Numbered from the stretch's first letter, positions 36,308 to 48,040 are shown. The stretch: 64,000 nt of DNA from Calothrix sp. PCC 7103 (GCF_000331305.1 NZ_KB217478.1:6497646-6561645); one strand, 5' to 3'. Notes: generated from the sequence alone by a model not told the origin. A program made the numbers and translations.

Positions 36308-37180
36308 CTAATTTACTGGCTCAAATACCATAGCTGGGATTAATAAGTCATCTTTGAGTTCACTGATGCCTATAAATAATCCATCAGTATAAACTCGTAA
36401 ATATTGTGAAGATTCTTTTATTTGTTGAGCTATACGCTGTCCCTGGCGCCATTTTTTAGCATCATCTTCTAATAAACTAATCTCAGATAAATATTGTAGA
36501 GGTGCATCAGGACTCATTGGTTGAAAGGTTTGTAGTTGCGCTTCTAAAGCTTCAATACTAATACTGTTAGCCAAATTAAAACCACTACTAACAGTGCGTT
36601 GTAGTGCTGCTAGTGTACCACCTACATCTAAAGCTGCTCCTAAATCACGCGCAATTGACCTGATATAAGTTCCTGCACCGCAAGCTATCGCAACATCTAA
36701 CTCCGCAAACTCACTTGGGCGCCAATCTAAAACCTCTATACTAAATATCTCCACTGTTCTTACAGGCGCCTCAACAGCAATACCTTGACGCGCTAAATCA
36801 TAAAGTCGCTTACCATCTACTTGAATAGCACTATAACTAGGTGGTATCTGGTTAATTTTACCTAGAAATTTCGGCAATAAATCTTTAATATCTTCCAACT
36901 TCAACTCCGGACAAGCACGTGAAGCAATGACTTCACCCTGTAAATCGTCTGTTGTTGTTTGTATACCAAAACGAATCGTAGCGTTGTAAGCTTTATCGCC
37001 AGGTAGATATTGAAGTAAACGTGTAGCTTTACCCAACGCAATTGGTAACACACCAGTTGCAGCAGGGTCTAAAGTTCCAGCATGTCCAACACGTTTGAGA
37101 CGTAGTAGCTTACGTACCTTCGCAACACAATCGTGCGAAGTCCAGCCAAATGGTTTGTTGAGATTCAAAAAGCCTTGCAA
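36308..37180 (-). CDS. truB: tRNA pseudouridine(55) synthase
   Basis: 290 residues. TruB makes pseudouridine 55 in the T-loop of tRNAs. The N-terminus [20 protein letters not shown] and the catalytic Asp38 in [16 protein letters not shown] are diagnostic, with the motif-II region [19 protein letters not shown] and the C-terminal-end motif [15 protein letters not shown]. The start is a TTG at 37178-37180, directly before the family's normal second residue Gln; no ATG is available nearby. Length is normal. Neighbouring genes are unrelated. Confidence 0.96.
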   Translation of the reverse strand: MQGFLNLNKPFGWTSHDCVAKVRKLLRLKRVGHAGTLDPAATGVLPIALGKATRLLQYLPGDKAYNATIRFGIQTTTDDLQGEVIASRACPELKLEDIKDLLPKFLGKINQIPPSYSAIQVDGKRLYDLARQGIAVEAPVRTVEIFSIEVLDWRPSEFAELDVAIACGAGTYIRSIARDLGAALDVGGTLAALQRTVSSGFNLANSISIEALEAQLQTFQPMSPDAPLQYLSEISLLEDDAKKWRQGQRIAQQIKESSQYLRVYTDGLFIGISELKDDLLIPAMVFEPVN

Positions 37181-37308
37181 ATTAAAAAATAGGTAGGTTG
37201 ACGTTACCGTAGGGGCAGGTTAACCCAAAAATTTGTTATTAATGCAAAATAGTGTAAACCTGCTCCCAAAACCATCATAAAATAACGCACAGGCGCCTGA
37301 TACAAAAA

Positions 37309-37923
37309 TTAATAATTTATAATCCCGACCAAAGTCTTGACTAGTAAATCAATCTCTTCAGGCACCCGGTATAATTTAATATCTTCTAAAATTATTTTCT
37401 CCGCACGCTTATAAATACCAAATCGCCAGTCCTCACCTGTAGTAACGGCGCCGTATAAAATTGGTGTATCTTTACTAGTCCATTGGTCAAGGGCAATGAG
37501 TTCTACAGCTAGCTGAGTGAACCCTCTGTTTAAATCTGCTTGCTTTGCTTCGACAACTAACATTCCTCTATCTTTATTTATATAATAATCAAAGCTTCCT
37601 TTTAATTGTTCGCTAACATTTACAGGGTATTCAACGTTCAATCTTGTTTGAGTAATTTTACAGACTTCTAGAAGTATAGGGGCTATAATTACTTGCTGGC
37701 GCGCTGATTCGCTTGAAAGCTTGACGTATTGAAGATTACTTTGTATATTTTGTTTTAAATTGTTGATTAAATTTACATCAACTTCTGAAATTGGTAAAGT
37801 TAAAGATTCTAGATTATAAGAACAGCCTAACTCAGCAAGAATATCTTCGATTGCAAACGAAAGCTCAAAGTATTTGCTAAAAGTATAACTTTGTCCTGGC
37901 TGAAGTATACGGGGGCGAGTCAT
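37309..37923 (-). CDS. Hypothetical protein, PD-(D/E)XK-nuclease-like core
   Basis: 204 residues. After a helical N-half, the segment GSFDYYINKDRGMLVVEAKQ, then DLNRGFTQLAVELIAL, has the order Asp - (D/E)-x-Lys - following helix that marks PD-(D/E)XK folds (here FDY and EAK). A beta-rich end (YGAVTTGEDWRFGIYKRAEK) follows. Proteins of this kind are common and uncharacterised in cyanobacteria. The ATG at 37921-37923 opens MTRPRILQPGQSYTF. Nuclease activity is not shown. No methyltransferase or specificity gene adjoins it. Confidence 0.72.
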   Translation of the reverse strand: MTRPRILQPGQSYTFSKYFELSFAIEDILAELGCSYNLESLTLPISEVDVNLINNLKQNIQSNLQYVKLSSESARQQVIIAPILLEVCKITQTRLNVEYPVNVSEQLKGSFDYYINKDRGMLVVEAKQADLNRGFTQLAVELIALDQWTSKDTPILYGAVTTGEDWRFGIYKRAEKIILEDIKLYRVPEEIDLLVKTLVGIINY

Positions 37924-38011
37924 ATATTAGTTGTTTGTTAAACATGGCGAAACCTGGCTTCTTTAGTATATCTAAGGGACTCACAAGTAATAAAACATTC
38001 AAAATATTCTT

Positions 38012-38067
38012 GTGGGGTGGGCATCCCTGCCCGCCCATTCCACAAGAGATTTATTCCACAAGAGATT
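38012..38067. repeat. Dispersed hairpin repeat, copy 3 (tail duplicated)
   Basis: GGGTGGGCATCCCTGCCCGC, then CCATTCCACAAGAGATTTAT and a second TTCCACAAGAGATTTG. The tail that ends the other copies is here present twice. It lies just beyond the stop of the DUF1400 hydrolase gene (38074). Confidence 0.75.
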
Positions 38068-38073
38068 TGTTAG

Positions 38074-39771
38074 TTAGGGTTGCTTAATTTGTTTCAATTC
38101 ACCATTAAAAGCTTGTGCTAGTTCAGTTGATGTTAGTGACTGAATTAAGTTTAACCCTAGTGGTTGAGTTGAAATAGCTTTGGCGTAAGCTGCATTCAAA
38201 TATGGCGCATATTTGGTTATACCCGCAACATGAGATTGAAAGAAAGGTAACGAGAGCGAGTTTAAGTATTTACGTACTTGTGCAGGGTCATCACCTGCTA
38301 TATCTGAAGGTAGTCCAATTTGGTTTGCATCATTCTTACCTTCACCAATAGCTGAGAAGTGGGTGGCGCCTTGCATGACAGCTAAGTATTTTTCCTGATT
38401 TCCAATCCATGAGAAAGGTAATATCTGCTCGTACAATGCTGGTGCAACAGTATCATCACTACTGGCAACTATCATTACGGGAATTTTTATATTGCTTAAT
38501 CCGGTTTCACCAAAAATACTGCTGGTGATGGGATTGACTGCGATTACCGCTTTGATACGTTTATCATGCAGGTCATAACTCACCAATGGCCCAAATTTCC
38601 GTAGTTCCAATGCACGACATTGCAGTAGTAAAGATACATTCCAAGTTTCTGTGAGTGCCTTTGGTTTGCAGTCTTTTTCTAGCTGGGCAAAGTTAATTTG
38701 CGCTCCTGCTAATGCTAATCCAGTGTATCCACCAAACGATTGCCCGAATACCCCTACCTCATCAAAATTCAGGCGCCCACGAAACGTAGATTTATTACGC
38801 TGTTGCAGTTCGTCTAGAACAAATTTGATATCAAGAGGACGATTGTAGAATTCGCTTGGTTCAGCAACTTCATTCGCACTACCCTTCATTAACGAACTCA
38901 ATTGCTTGGTATCACTACCAGGATGGTTGGGAACTATCACAGCAAATCCGTGAGAAGCAAGATGTGAACCTAAATACTCAAAATTGCTGCTGTCTGTACC
39001 TACACCGTGGGAAATGACGATTACTGGAACTTTCTCAATTCCTGAAGGTATATAAACATCGGTGAGTAAAAACCGATTACGAACAGCATCAAGTAATTTA
39101 TACGTTTGCTTGGACGTGGCAAATTTACCTTTACGACGAAAATCAGGAAGCTTGGCACTCAGAAACGAAGGTTGCTCTATTGCTGCTTCGGTTTTAGCTT
39201 TTTGAGATACTGCTGTGATGGCTTTTTCGGTATCGCTAACCATTTTTTCTAGTTCTGACGCAATTCCTAGAGTTCGCGCTAAATCTATATGAATGCTCGC
39301 ACCAGGATATTCACGTAACAAACCTAGTAAAGTTAAGCCTCCAGGGTCAGCAGCTGCCAGTATTAAAGCTGACCGCAAAGCATGAAAGCCAGGTTTTTCC
39401 TGACGTGATTCTGTCTTAATTACTTCTCCTAACCTTCGCAATAAAAATTCTCCTTGCGGAGTATAGAGAAACTGTGATACTGCTACCGCGTTAGCTTTTA
39501 TCGGACTTTGTAGCACTCTTCGCAACTCTTGCAGTTGTGCTGGCTTGAGATACTCGGCATAAACCGCTAGACTTTCGTCTACGGCGCCTGTCCTGACAAA
39601 TTCTTCTAACGCAGTTACGGAAATTGACCGTTCCAACGCCGAATAAGATGCATAAACTCTCTGTGCTGCATATGCCGAACTCATTTCAAAAGTAGGCAGC
39701 AGCATTGAGAGTACCAGCAACAATATATTCCTTCGCAGGGTGCTGGTCCAGATACCAAAAAAGCTTTTCAT
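38074..39771 (-). CDS. Secreted alpha/beta hydrolase with N-terminal DUF1400
   Basis: 565 residues. Signal peptide 1-35 (ending SSAYAAQ). A DUF1400 domain follows (about 38-165; ISVTALEEFVRTGAVDESLA), typical of cyanobacterial hydrolases. The catalytic domain resembles platelet-activating-factor acetylhydrolases: PVIVISHGVGTDSSNFEYLG, nucleophile Ser345 in GVFGQSFGGYTGLAL, a strand-turn segment VMIVASSDDTVAP with the likely Asp, and MQGATHFSAIGE with the His. It is predicted to be an exported esterase or lipase. Monocistronic as seen here. Confidence 0.88.
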   Translation of the reverse strand: MKSFFGIWTSTLRRNILLLVLSMLLPTFEMSSAYAAQRVYASYSALERSISVTALEEFVRTGAVDESLAVYAEYLKPAQLQELRRVLQSPIKANAVAVSQFLYTPQGEFLLRRLGEVIKTESRQEKPGFHALRSALILAAADPGGLTLLGLLREYPGASIHIDLARTLGIASELEKMVSDTEKAITAVSQKAKTEAAIEQPSFLSAKLPDFRRKGKFATSKQTYKLLDAVRNRFLLTDVYIPSGIEKVPVIVISHGVGTDSSNFEYLGSHLASHGFAVIVPNHPGSDTKQLSSLMKGSANEVAEPSEFYNRPLDIKFVLDELQQRNKSTFRGRLNFDEVGVFGQSFGGYTGLALAGAQINFAQLEKDCKPKALTETWNVSLLLQCRALELRKFGPLVSYDLHDKRIKAVIAVNPITSSIFGETGLSNIKIPVMIVASSDDTVAPALYEQILPFSWIGNQEKYLAVMQGATHFSAIGEGKNDANQIGLPSDIAGDDPAQVRKYLNSLSLPFFQSHVAGITKYAPYLNAAYAKAISTQPLGLNLIQSLTSTELAQAFNGELKQIKQP

Positions 39772-40131
39772 CGCAAAACGTCTGCACTTCGGATGTAATT
39801 TGATGAGGCTCTGTCAAACTGGTAGTTATGCGGACACCCTAAATGATTCGCCCTGAATGATTCTGTGGTTTCGCCTCAAAAGTATTGATTATAGTAGAAA
39901 ATTTTCTAACTATAAAATCGTAAAAAACAACTGTGGTAGTGACACTGGGCTATATCGGGCAATATAGGTTGATTTACCTATTTGGAAAAAATAATTTATC
40001 CAACGATGCCATCATAACAGATAATAAAATAATACGCTTCAGTATGCAAAAAACAACTATGAAGAAGCGGCTTCTTCGATTAAAGATACCGTAAAATTAC
40101 TTAACATAAAACTTTATTCAAATAATATCTA
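39772..40131. other. 360-bp region without a gene
   Basis: Upstream DNA of the DUF1400 hydrolase followed by AT-rich sequence. No gene, hairpin or repeat was recognised. The right end is adjacent to the EamA remnant. Confidence 0.55.
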
Positions 40132-40564
40132 TTATTTACCCAGAGCCATAGCCACTGAGCCAGCTACGATTAAGATGGCGCCTACAATTGCCGTAACTGA
40201 CAAATTTTCTGGAACAATTAAACTAGGTGCAATAACGGACACCGCATGAACAGATATTAAAGTAACAATTGGTGCCGCTGCCACAACCGCACTTACTCGT
40301 GATGACTCCCAATGCTCGCTTAGATTCAGCATAAGCACCATAAGCAATTAGCGCATTTAAACCATAAAAAATTAGAGTTACACAGTGAAAATAATTAAGT
40401 GTAAAAAGTAACTTTAGTGTAGCAAATGGTAAGAATAAAAAAGCACATACACCATAAATAATTACCATGATATGCATAGAAGATAAAGTTCGTAACAATT
40501 GCTTTTGTGCCAAAGCATAAACAGCCCAAGCGATTGCACCTAACACAACGCGCGCCAGTACCAA
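40132..40564 (-). pseudogene. EamA/DMT-type transporter, truncated and frameshifted
   Basis: Two overlapping frames together give only the second EamA repeat: GAIAWAVYALAQKQLLRTLS to GLNALIAYGAYAES, then in another frame EHWESSRVSAVVAAAPIVTL to ATAIVGAILIVAG-like sequence ending MALGK. The switch is a one-base change near 40315-40330. The first five-helix repeat is absent upstream. Drug/metabolite transporters need both halves, so this is a remnant. Confidence 0.82.
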
Positions 40565-40669
40565 GTAGATAATTTGTTTGTACGGTGATTATACTATTTA
40601 ATTTTTCATGAAAAAATAAAACAAGCCCAGTCGTAAGAATACCAACCCACGACTCTACAACTCAGCACT

Positions 40670-41839
40670 CTAAAAAAAGTCAGCCATCCAAGCAGAGGCG
40701 CCTGCAAATATTTGCGTTGCAGTAGTAATAGTATTTTCTGTTGCTTCCAACTTTCCTGTCATTTGTAAATGACTTGGAGAGAATAAACTACTATACAACG
40801 AAGCAAAGGCACGAATATCAAGTTTAAAATCACCTTTACCACCTGGCGCCACATCCGCACGTCCATTCGCAATAGACAGTATATATTTACTATTATTACT
40901 TTCTAATAAATCATCTTGCACTTCTATATGAAGTTCAGCTTGGACATTTTGAGGGTACCCACGCTTCTCTAAAGCTTTCTTGACATCTACAATACGTAAC
41001 ATCCATCGTGTCGATGATTCAAGCTTGGCTGTTTGTTCGGGCAACATTAAAGTTAGTGCATCAACAAGCGCACTTCTGTAACGAACCGTATCAATTTGCG
41101 ACCGATGACCACCAAGAAATGCCCAAAAAGTTTGTATTGCTGCGGGTGTTAAGAGTACCCAGTCTCGCACATTAATATAATCATTGGGTTTACCACGATG
41201 CTGTGTAAATATAAGGTATCCTTGAGGATTATCTGCACTCCCAATCAAATAAGCGTATTGTTGAGCATCTTTTGAACGCCCAATATCAGCCCAAATAAAT
41301 TCGTTTCTACTTAAATTACCATTGTGTAAACGAGCTTGCTTTTGATTTAGTGACCGTAAAATATCTTTTTCGGTAGTAATTAATGTCAACGGTAACTGAG
41401 GTTTTCCCATATTTATACTAGCAGTCGTAATTTCCCAATTACAGAAACTACCTGCTTGCTCATATCCAGCAGCACGATACAAACGTTGCACTGCGGGAAA
41501 TAATGCTGTCAAGGGCGCCCCCTCAACATGAATTTCTTTAACTGCACTTTGCATTAGTGCTAATGCGGCGCCACTTCCTCGATATTCTGGTGCAATACCG
41601 ACTGCTGCAATGCCTGCCATTGGTACAAATTCACCACCATAACACTGACCAAATGACAATATTGCTAACCCACCAGCAATTTCTTTATTTTGACGAATAA
41701 CACGAAAATTCTCTATTCCTACTGACTGCATGTAAACTTCACTATCAGACGGCGCCATCATAAAGCACTGACTGAGAATTGATATAAGCTTACTAGCATC
41801 GCCTGAATCGTTTATTTTGCCGTATTCAAATGAAGGCAT
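40670..41839 (-). CDS. Eis-like GNAT N-acetyltransferase with SCP2-type tail
   Basis: About 389 residues from ATG 41837-41839 (MPSFEYGKINDSGDASKLIS). The first GNAT domain has VPMAGIAAVGIAPEYRGSGA, where the acetyl-CoA pyrophosphate loop is EYRGSGAA. The second lobe and a sterol-carrier-like C-terminal domain (FKLDIRAFASLYSSLFSPSH) complete the Eis layout. Eis proteins are multi-site amine acetyltransferases; natural substrates in cyanobacteria are unknown, and aminoglycoside resistance is only a family possibility. Length and domain order are normal. Confidence 0.87.
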   Translation of the reverse strand: MPSFEYGKINDSGDASKLISILSQCFMMAPSDSEVYMQSVGIENFRVIRQNKEIAGGLAILSFGQCYGGEFVPMAGIAAVGIAPEYRGSGAALALMQSAVKEIHVEGAPLTALFPAVQRLYRAAGYEQAGSFCNWEITTASINMGKPQLPLTLITTEKDILRSLNQKQARLHNGNLSRNEFIWADIGRSKDAQQYAYLIGSADNPQGYLIFTQHRGKPNDYINVRDWVLLTPAAIQTFWAFLGGHRSQIDTVRYRSALVDALTLMLPEQTAKLESSTRWMLRIVDVKKALEKRGYPQNVQAELHIEVQDDLLESNNSKYILSIANGRADVAPGGKGDFKLDIRAFASLYSSLFSPSHLQMTGKLEATENTITTATQIFAGASAWMADFF

Positions 41840-42350
41840 AATGTACCCTACAGTAACATGCAACTACAACATGTTACATCAGAATGTACTAAAGTCAATT
41901 CACCCTGTTGGATGATATTCAATTTAATATACTGTGGCACAGGCGTCTCTTCTAAGAGCTTAAAGAAGAAGGATATGTATGAAACAAAGGCGTGACAATT
42001 TTGAGAAAGTACACTAGCAACCTTCACCGTAACGCAAGCAGTGAAAAGAACGAACAGACGTTTTTATTCACACCCAGCAATAGTAACTTCAAAATTATTA
42101 ATGTGGTAATTCTATAATTGGCAAAATTTAGGTTATATAGCAGTCCTAAATCATTTGTGTAACCCGCACGTTGTAGAGACGCGATTAATCGCGTCTCTAC
42201 GCGGATATAATTTTCACGACTCATATAGGATTGCTATATGAGAAAGAGTTTCCAAAATTTTGTTACATTGCTGTGCAAATTCGACATTAAGCAGAGTTAT
42301 CTTATACAATTGAATCAAACTGAAATTGTATATAGCTTGGATAATTGACA
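41840..42350. other. 511-bp region containing a MITE
   Basis: Apart from the 104-bp MITE at 42136-42239, I see AT-rich DNA only. A short minus-strand frame that crosses the MITE is an artefact of its sequence. Confidence 0.6.
42136..42239. mobile_element. 104-bp MITE, identical to 22161-22264
   Basis: The same TATAGCAGTCCTA start, GTAGAGACGCGA hairpin core (42173-42200) and GGATTGCTATAT end. No internal difference was seen. The flanks differ from those of the other copy, which supports insertion as a unit. Confidence 0.88.
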
Positions 42351-42683
42351 ATGAAACTATCATTTAAAGATATTACGTTTATTATCGAAGCTATCGGTAA
42401 TTTAATCAAAATATATCAAGAGCGTTTAAATAGCGAAAATATTGATGACAATGAAGCTGCTAATATTGGTGATGACTACGTGTTTTTAGAGACGCTACGA
42501 GATGATTTAGAGAAAACTTTGAAGCAAAACTCAGATATTCAACTAAGTTCTGCTCAAAATTCACCTGTGTCTATAGAAGAGTTAATAATTCCTGTTTTAC
42601 AGTTACCAATTAGTCAGCGCTTGGTTTTGATAGATGCAATTACACAGTCCATTAGATTAGAATTACGGTTACATAACTCCTAA
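42351..42683 (+). CDS. Hypothetical protein with antitoxin-like C-terminus
   Basis: 110 residues from ATG 42351 (a TTG at 42345 is less likely). The N-half is helical and acidic (FKDITFIIEAIGNLIKIYQE). The C-terminal segment VSIEELIIPVLQLPISQRLV, followed by LIDAITQSIRLEL, resembles the small antitoxin or addiction-module helices found in cyanobacteria. No toxin gene lies next to it, so the link is weak. It converges with the next gene, the stops being 2 bases apart. Confidence 0.55.
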   Translation: MKLSFKDITFIIEAIGNLIKIYQERLNSENIDDNEAANIGDDYVFLETLRDDLEKTLKQNSDIQLSSAQNSPVSIEELIIPVLQLPISQRLVLIDAITQSIRLELRLHNS

Positions 42684-42684
42684 A

Positions 42685-43950
42685 TTATCTATTTTGGAGG
42701 TGAACACCATCATTCTCAATCGCGCTATAACTTTCACTGCTCATCAATCCTAACCACGGGTCAGAACTTGGTGTTAAAAATAGCTGTGCATACACTCTTT
42801 CATTTAATGTGTTTACATTATTTGTTAAATTGGGTTGAGTGAACCATTGATGAATTTGTCGATGCAGCATATACTCGTTTCTGACGGTATCTAACGCCAT
42901 TGCTGTTTCAAAGTTACTAACAACGCCCCGTAAATCATTCAAGTTAGATTTTTGTGGGAAGCGTTTGGAATTTATTAAAGCGACACTATTCTTATCTAGT
43001 TTGGCATCGTTTATATAAAGTTGAGCGATACGTTGCCATGTTGCTTGGTCTGTAATTTCTCTAAGCGGCGCCGGATTACTAGTACTTGGTGACATTCCTC
43101 GTAACATCGGCGCTTCTACTGCCATTTTAGTTACAGCAATTGTTCCAGCTACAGGTGCGCTAGGAGAATTAGAAGTTGCAGGTATTTCAACTAAGCGTGG
43201 AGGATTTGCAATACCAAGTTTAGTTAAGTCTTTATTCCATTGCTGCTCAACAGATACTAAACGCTGTGTATGATATTGCCGTAAAAAGCTTTCTTTTGCA
43301 GCACTTGGGCGGCTATTATATGAGTTGATTAATTTTTGACCCTCTACCAACTGCTTTAAAAAAGCTTGAGGCCCGTATAACCCCGGAATTGCATCAACAG
43401 GGCGCCCAGCACTATCTAATATATAGTGAATGCTATTACCTGTTATGGTTCGTTCTAATTTACGTCCATCACCAAAATCTACAGTTACTTTTGGCGCCGA
43501 GCGTACAGTTTGCCAGTGGAGTATATAATTTTGACGTAAAAATTTAGATATTTCGGCATTCGGATATAACGCTACACGGAAGAAACGACTATTTGCACAG
43601 CTTAAGTCCTCATCGAGTCTTCCCAGCAACCGTAACGAAAGAATAGGTTTTCCGCTAGTCTTTGCAGCAGCTTTTGCTTGTTCAATATCGGTGTACCAAT
43701 ATAACTTAGAAGCGTGACAATCCTTTTGCTGACAAATTGCATCTAATGTAGCGCGCATTTGTAGTGAAGGATTATTTAGTTCCTTCGCATACGTACTAAG
43801 AAACTTTTCTAAACCCTGCGAACCCTGACTGCGAAACTGTGCGACCTGCACTTGGGGAATTACCGCAGATGCATTATTATAAGTCTGTGCCAAGGAGGCG
43901 CCGACTATAGTGCAAGTTGTTAATACAGTTGTAATAAATTTTGGCTTCAT
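42685..43950 (-). CDS. Secreted protein with thioredoxin-like domain
   Basis: About 421 residues from ATG 43948-43950. Signal peptide MKPKFITTVLTTCTIVGASL and following residues. The region YWYTDIEQAKAAAKTSGKPI, then LSLRLLGRLDEDLSCANSRF, resembles the thioredoxin-fold segment of DUF255-like proteins, but the CxxC is replaced (a lone Cys in LSCANS), so no redox pair is visible. The second half (about 220-420) is unassigned and contains a proline-rich linker. It is probably periplasmic. Function unknown. Confidence 0.7.
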   Translation of the reverse strand: MKPKFITTVLTTCTIVGASLAQTYNNASAVIPQVQVAQFRSQGSQGLEKFLSTYAKELNNPSLQMRATLDAICQQKDCHASKLYWYTDIEQAKAAAKTSGKPILSLRLLGRLDEDLSCANSRFFRVALYPNAEISKFLRQNYILHWQTVRSAPKVTVDFGDGRKLERTITGNSIHYILDSAGRPVDAIPGLYGPQAFLKQLVEGQKLINSYNSRPSAAKESFLRQYHTQRLVSVEQQWNKDLTKLGIANPPRLVEIPATSNSPSAPVAGTIAVTKMAVEAPMLRGMSPSTSNPAPLREITDQATWQRIAQLYINDAKLDKNSVALINSKRFPQKSNLNDLRGVVSNFETAMALDTVRNEYMLHRQIHQWFTQPNLTNNVNTLNERVYAQLFLTPSSDPWLGLMSSESYSAIENDGVHLQNR

Positions 43951-44158
43951 AATATACAAATCATAACCATAAAGATGAATAATGAAAGCAATTGTAATCT
44001 TGTAGTATTTGTACGACTTTAACTAGAATTTTTAGTTCCCAAAATACAACCAACCACAATAAAACTTCACATTCCGAATTTTCAAAAACTTTTCCGAAAT
44101 CAATGATTTTTGACTTGTATTTCTAAAATAAGAGTAAATTACAACTTTAAACAAAACA

Positions 44159-44587
44159 ATGATTACACAACATTTGAAAAAACTATCTGTAGTATTCGGA
44201 TTAGGAATTACAGCCGCTACATCATTTTTACCTGCTTCTGTAAACTCTGCACCTGCGCCCAAACAACCATCTAAAGTTGAAAGTTTCCGCGTTGTTGGTA
44301 CAGAACCTTTCTGGGGTGTAGACATTAGCCAAAAAGGTATTGTATATAATTCTTTAAAAGATAATATCACCAATCAAAAATTCCGTTATGTGGCGCCTAA
44401 AGCAGCAGAAGGAAGACCTTTAGATGTTGTTAGAGTTTACCGTTTTGGTACTAAACCGAATCATATTCTCATCCTCACTAAAGTCAATGGTTCCTGTAGC
44501 GATAGCATGTCCGACACAAAATACCCTTATACAGCAACTTTGATTTCTGGCAATACAGTTAAAACTGGTTGCGCTAACAAACAATAA
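44159..44587 (+). CDS. Secreted COG3650-like protein
   Basis: 142 residues. Signal peptide 1-31 (FGLGITAATSFLPASVNSA). The mature part starts with FRVVGTEPFWGVDISQKGIV and ends CSDSMSDTKYPYTATLISGN and a GCA end, the paired-Cys pattern of COG3650-type extracytoplasmic proteins. The two cysteines (in GSCSD and TGCAN) could form a disulfide. No enzyme activity is known to me for this family. A repeat hairpin follows the stop. Confidence 0.75.
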   Translation: MITQHLKKLSVVFGLGITAATSFLPASVNSAPAPKQPSKVESFRVVGTEPFWGVDISQKGIVYNSLKDNITNQKFRYVAPKAAEGRPLDVVRVYRFGTKPNHILILTKVNGSCSDSMSDTKYPYTATLISGNTVKTGCANKQ

Positions 44588-44620
44588 TGTGCTAATTAGG
44601 TATACACTATGTATACACTA

Positions 44621-44695
44621 TGTCATGCTGAACACAGTGAAGCATCTATTAATCTTCAAGACAATTGAGATTCTTCGCTACGCTCAGAATGACAG
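44621..44695. repeat. Imperfect inverted repeat between convergent genes
   Basis: TGTCATGCTGAACACAGTGA, then AGCATCT, pairs imperfectly with AGATTCTTCGCTACGCTCAG, then AATGACAG. This 'TCATTCTGAGCG' palindrome is a widespread dispersed bacterial repeat. Just before it an 11-base unit, TATACACTATG, is present twice (44601-44622). It separates the 44587 stop from the ligA stop at 44702 and may act as a terminator. Confidence 0.65.
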
Positions 44696-44701
44696 TTAGG
44701 G

Positions 44702-46783
<2,082 letters not shown>

Positions 46784-46788
46784 TTATG

Positions 46789-47847
46789 TCAACGATGCCA
46801 GTCTTCTACTTCATAGAGGAATTTTGTACCACCGATTAATTTACGATTTGCAGAGGTGCTTTGGACAAAAACCATGTACTTCTCCAAGTTGTTAGGTTTT
46901 ATACGTGCTGTCTCACCTTCAGGTAGACCCAACATTTCGCGTGCAGCTTGTCCCTCAAACAAGTCCCCTGTTTCTCTGTCCATCAAGACAATCTCTTTAT
47001 AACCTTGGATAGTTTCTGTTTTCGTAAACTCGTAAAAACCGCGTCCGACTTTGAAATTTAAACCGTTTTCCAAAACAAACGCTTTAATTGAGGAATTATT
47101 GTCGATATCTAAAACTTGAAATCTACCTGGAGAAACCGCACGTAAATCAGCAGCTTGGAACATCGTAGTTTCTTCACGATTCATCATCGAGTTAAAAATG
47201 CGATTCAAACCGCGACTCATTCGCCCTTGTGCAACAACTTCTTGTTCGTATGCTTGAAGTTGTTCGTTTGAGGACTGTTGATAGCAAACTGCTAAAAATA
47301 AGTCAGTAATGTATGAAAATTGGTCAAGATTAACGTGAAAACCACCCGATTGTTCGGCTAATTCTCTATAAAATTGTGTTGCGTGACCACGATTCAGCGC
47401 TTGTACTCCATAAACCGTAACACCCTTGTCTGCTAATTTCTTAATTTCTTGGCGCCAATTTAACTTTTGTGGGTTATGTGCAGGTGCATGAGGAATATCA
47501 TCACCAATTAAAACCAAAGACTTTGAAGTAGCTTCTGACCAAGTGAAAGATTGCGCTTCGTGTAAAACTAATTCATAACATTCAGGTGCATCACCACCAC
47601 CCGTTGGTTCAACATTCTCAACAAAATTACAAATCGCATCGATATCACTTGATAAATTAAAATGCTTGGTAACATACGTCGAACCTGCATCGCAATAGTC
47701 ACCATGTGCGATAATACCAATCTTAATTAACGGAAGTTCATTCATTAACCGAGTCACGGTTTCTTTAATTCTTCGTCGAACTTGTGTTAAGCAAGGATAC
47801 ATGCTGCCTGTAGTATCAAAACTGAAAACAACTTCTATGCTGCTCAT
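46789..47847 (-). CDS. von Willebrand A domain protein, intact metal site
   Basis: About 352 residues from ATG 47845-47847 (MSSIEVVFSFDTTGSMYPCL); an upstream TTG is possible. The vWA domain covers about 1-200, with DTTGSM as metal site, a Thr-containing loop PTGGGDAPEC and LVLIGDDIPH. The C-terminal half (about 205-352) is unassigned and ends LIGGTKFLYEVEDWHR. Alpha-kinase-linked vWA proteins have a similar N-terminal domain, but no kinase is present here. Likely cytoplasmic; partner unknown. It is 29 bases upstream of ligA and may be co-transcribed with it. Confidence 0.82.
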   Translation of the reverse strand: MSSIEVVFSFDTTGSMYPCLTQVRRRIKETVTRLMNELPLIKIGIIAHGDYCDAGSTYVTKHFNLSSDIDAICNFVENVEPTGGGDAPECYELVLHEAQSFTWSEATSKSLVLIGDDIPHAPAHNPQKLNWRQEIKKLADKGVTVYGVQALNRGHATQFYRELAEQSGGFHVNLDQFSYITDLFLAVCYQQSSNEQLQAYEQEVVAQGRMSRGLNRIFNSMMNREETTMFQAADLRAVSPGRFQVLDIDNNSSIKAFVLENGLNFKVGRGFYEFTKTETIQGYKEIVLMDRETGDLFEGQAAREMLGLPEGETARIKPNNLEKYMVFVQSTSANRKLIGGTKFLYEVEDWHR

Positions 47848-48040
47848 AATCAAAGCCTCGTTTTTGTGTTTATTTGAACTTTGTCAGTGAGAAATTTATT
47901 AGCGCCCTTATTAAGGGGTTGGGGAGATTAATTCTTAAATATTATTGTTTATATTTACAAATTGTGAAAGCATACTTTGGCACCTTCCTGTTTTATTAGT
48001 AATAAAGTACTGTTACAGTAAAAAAAGCAAGAGTTAATTA

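Noticed and set aside
42024-42224. 66-codon minus-strand frame.
   Set aside because: It is largely made of the MITE sequence, and the same residues appear in the frame over the identical MITE at 22161.
42351-42683. Antitoxin of a toxin-antitoxin pair.
   Set aside because: Only a weak C-terminal resemblance, and no toxin-like gene on either side; left as hypothetical.
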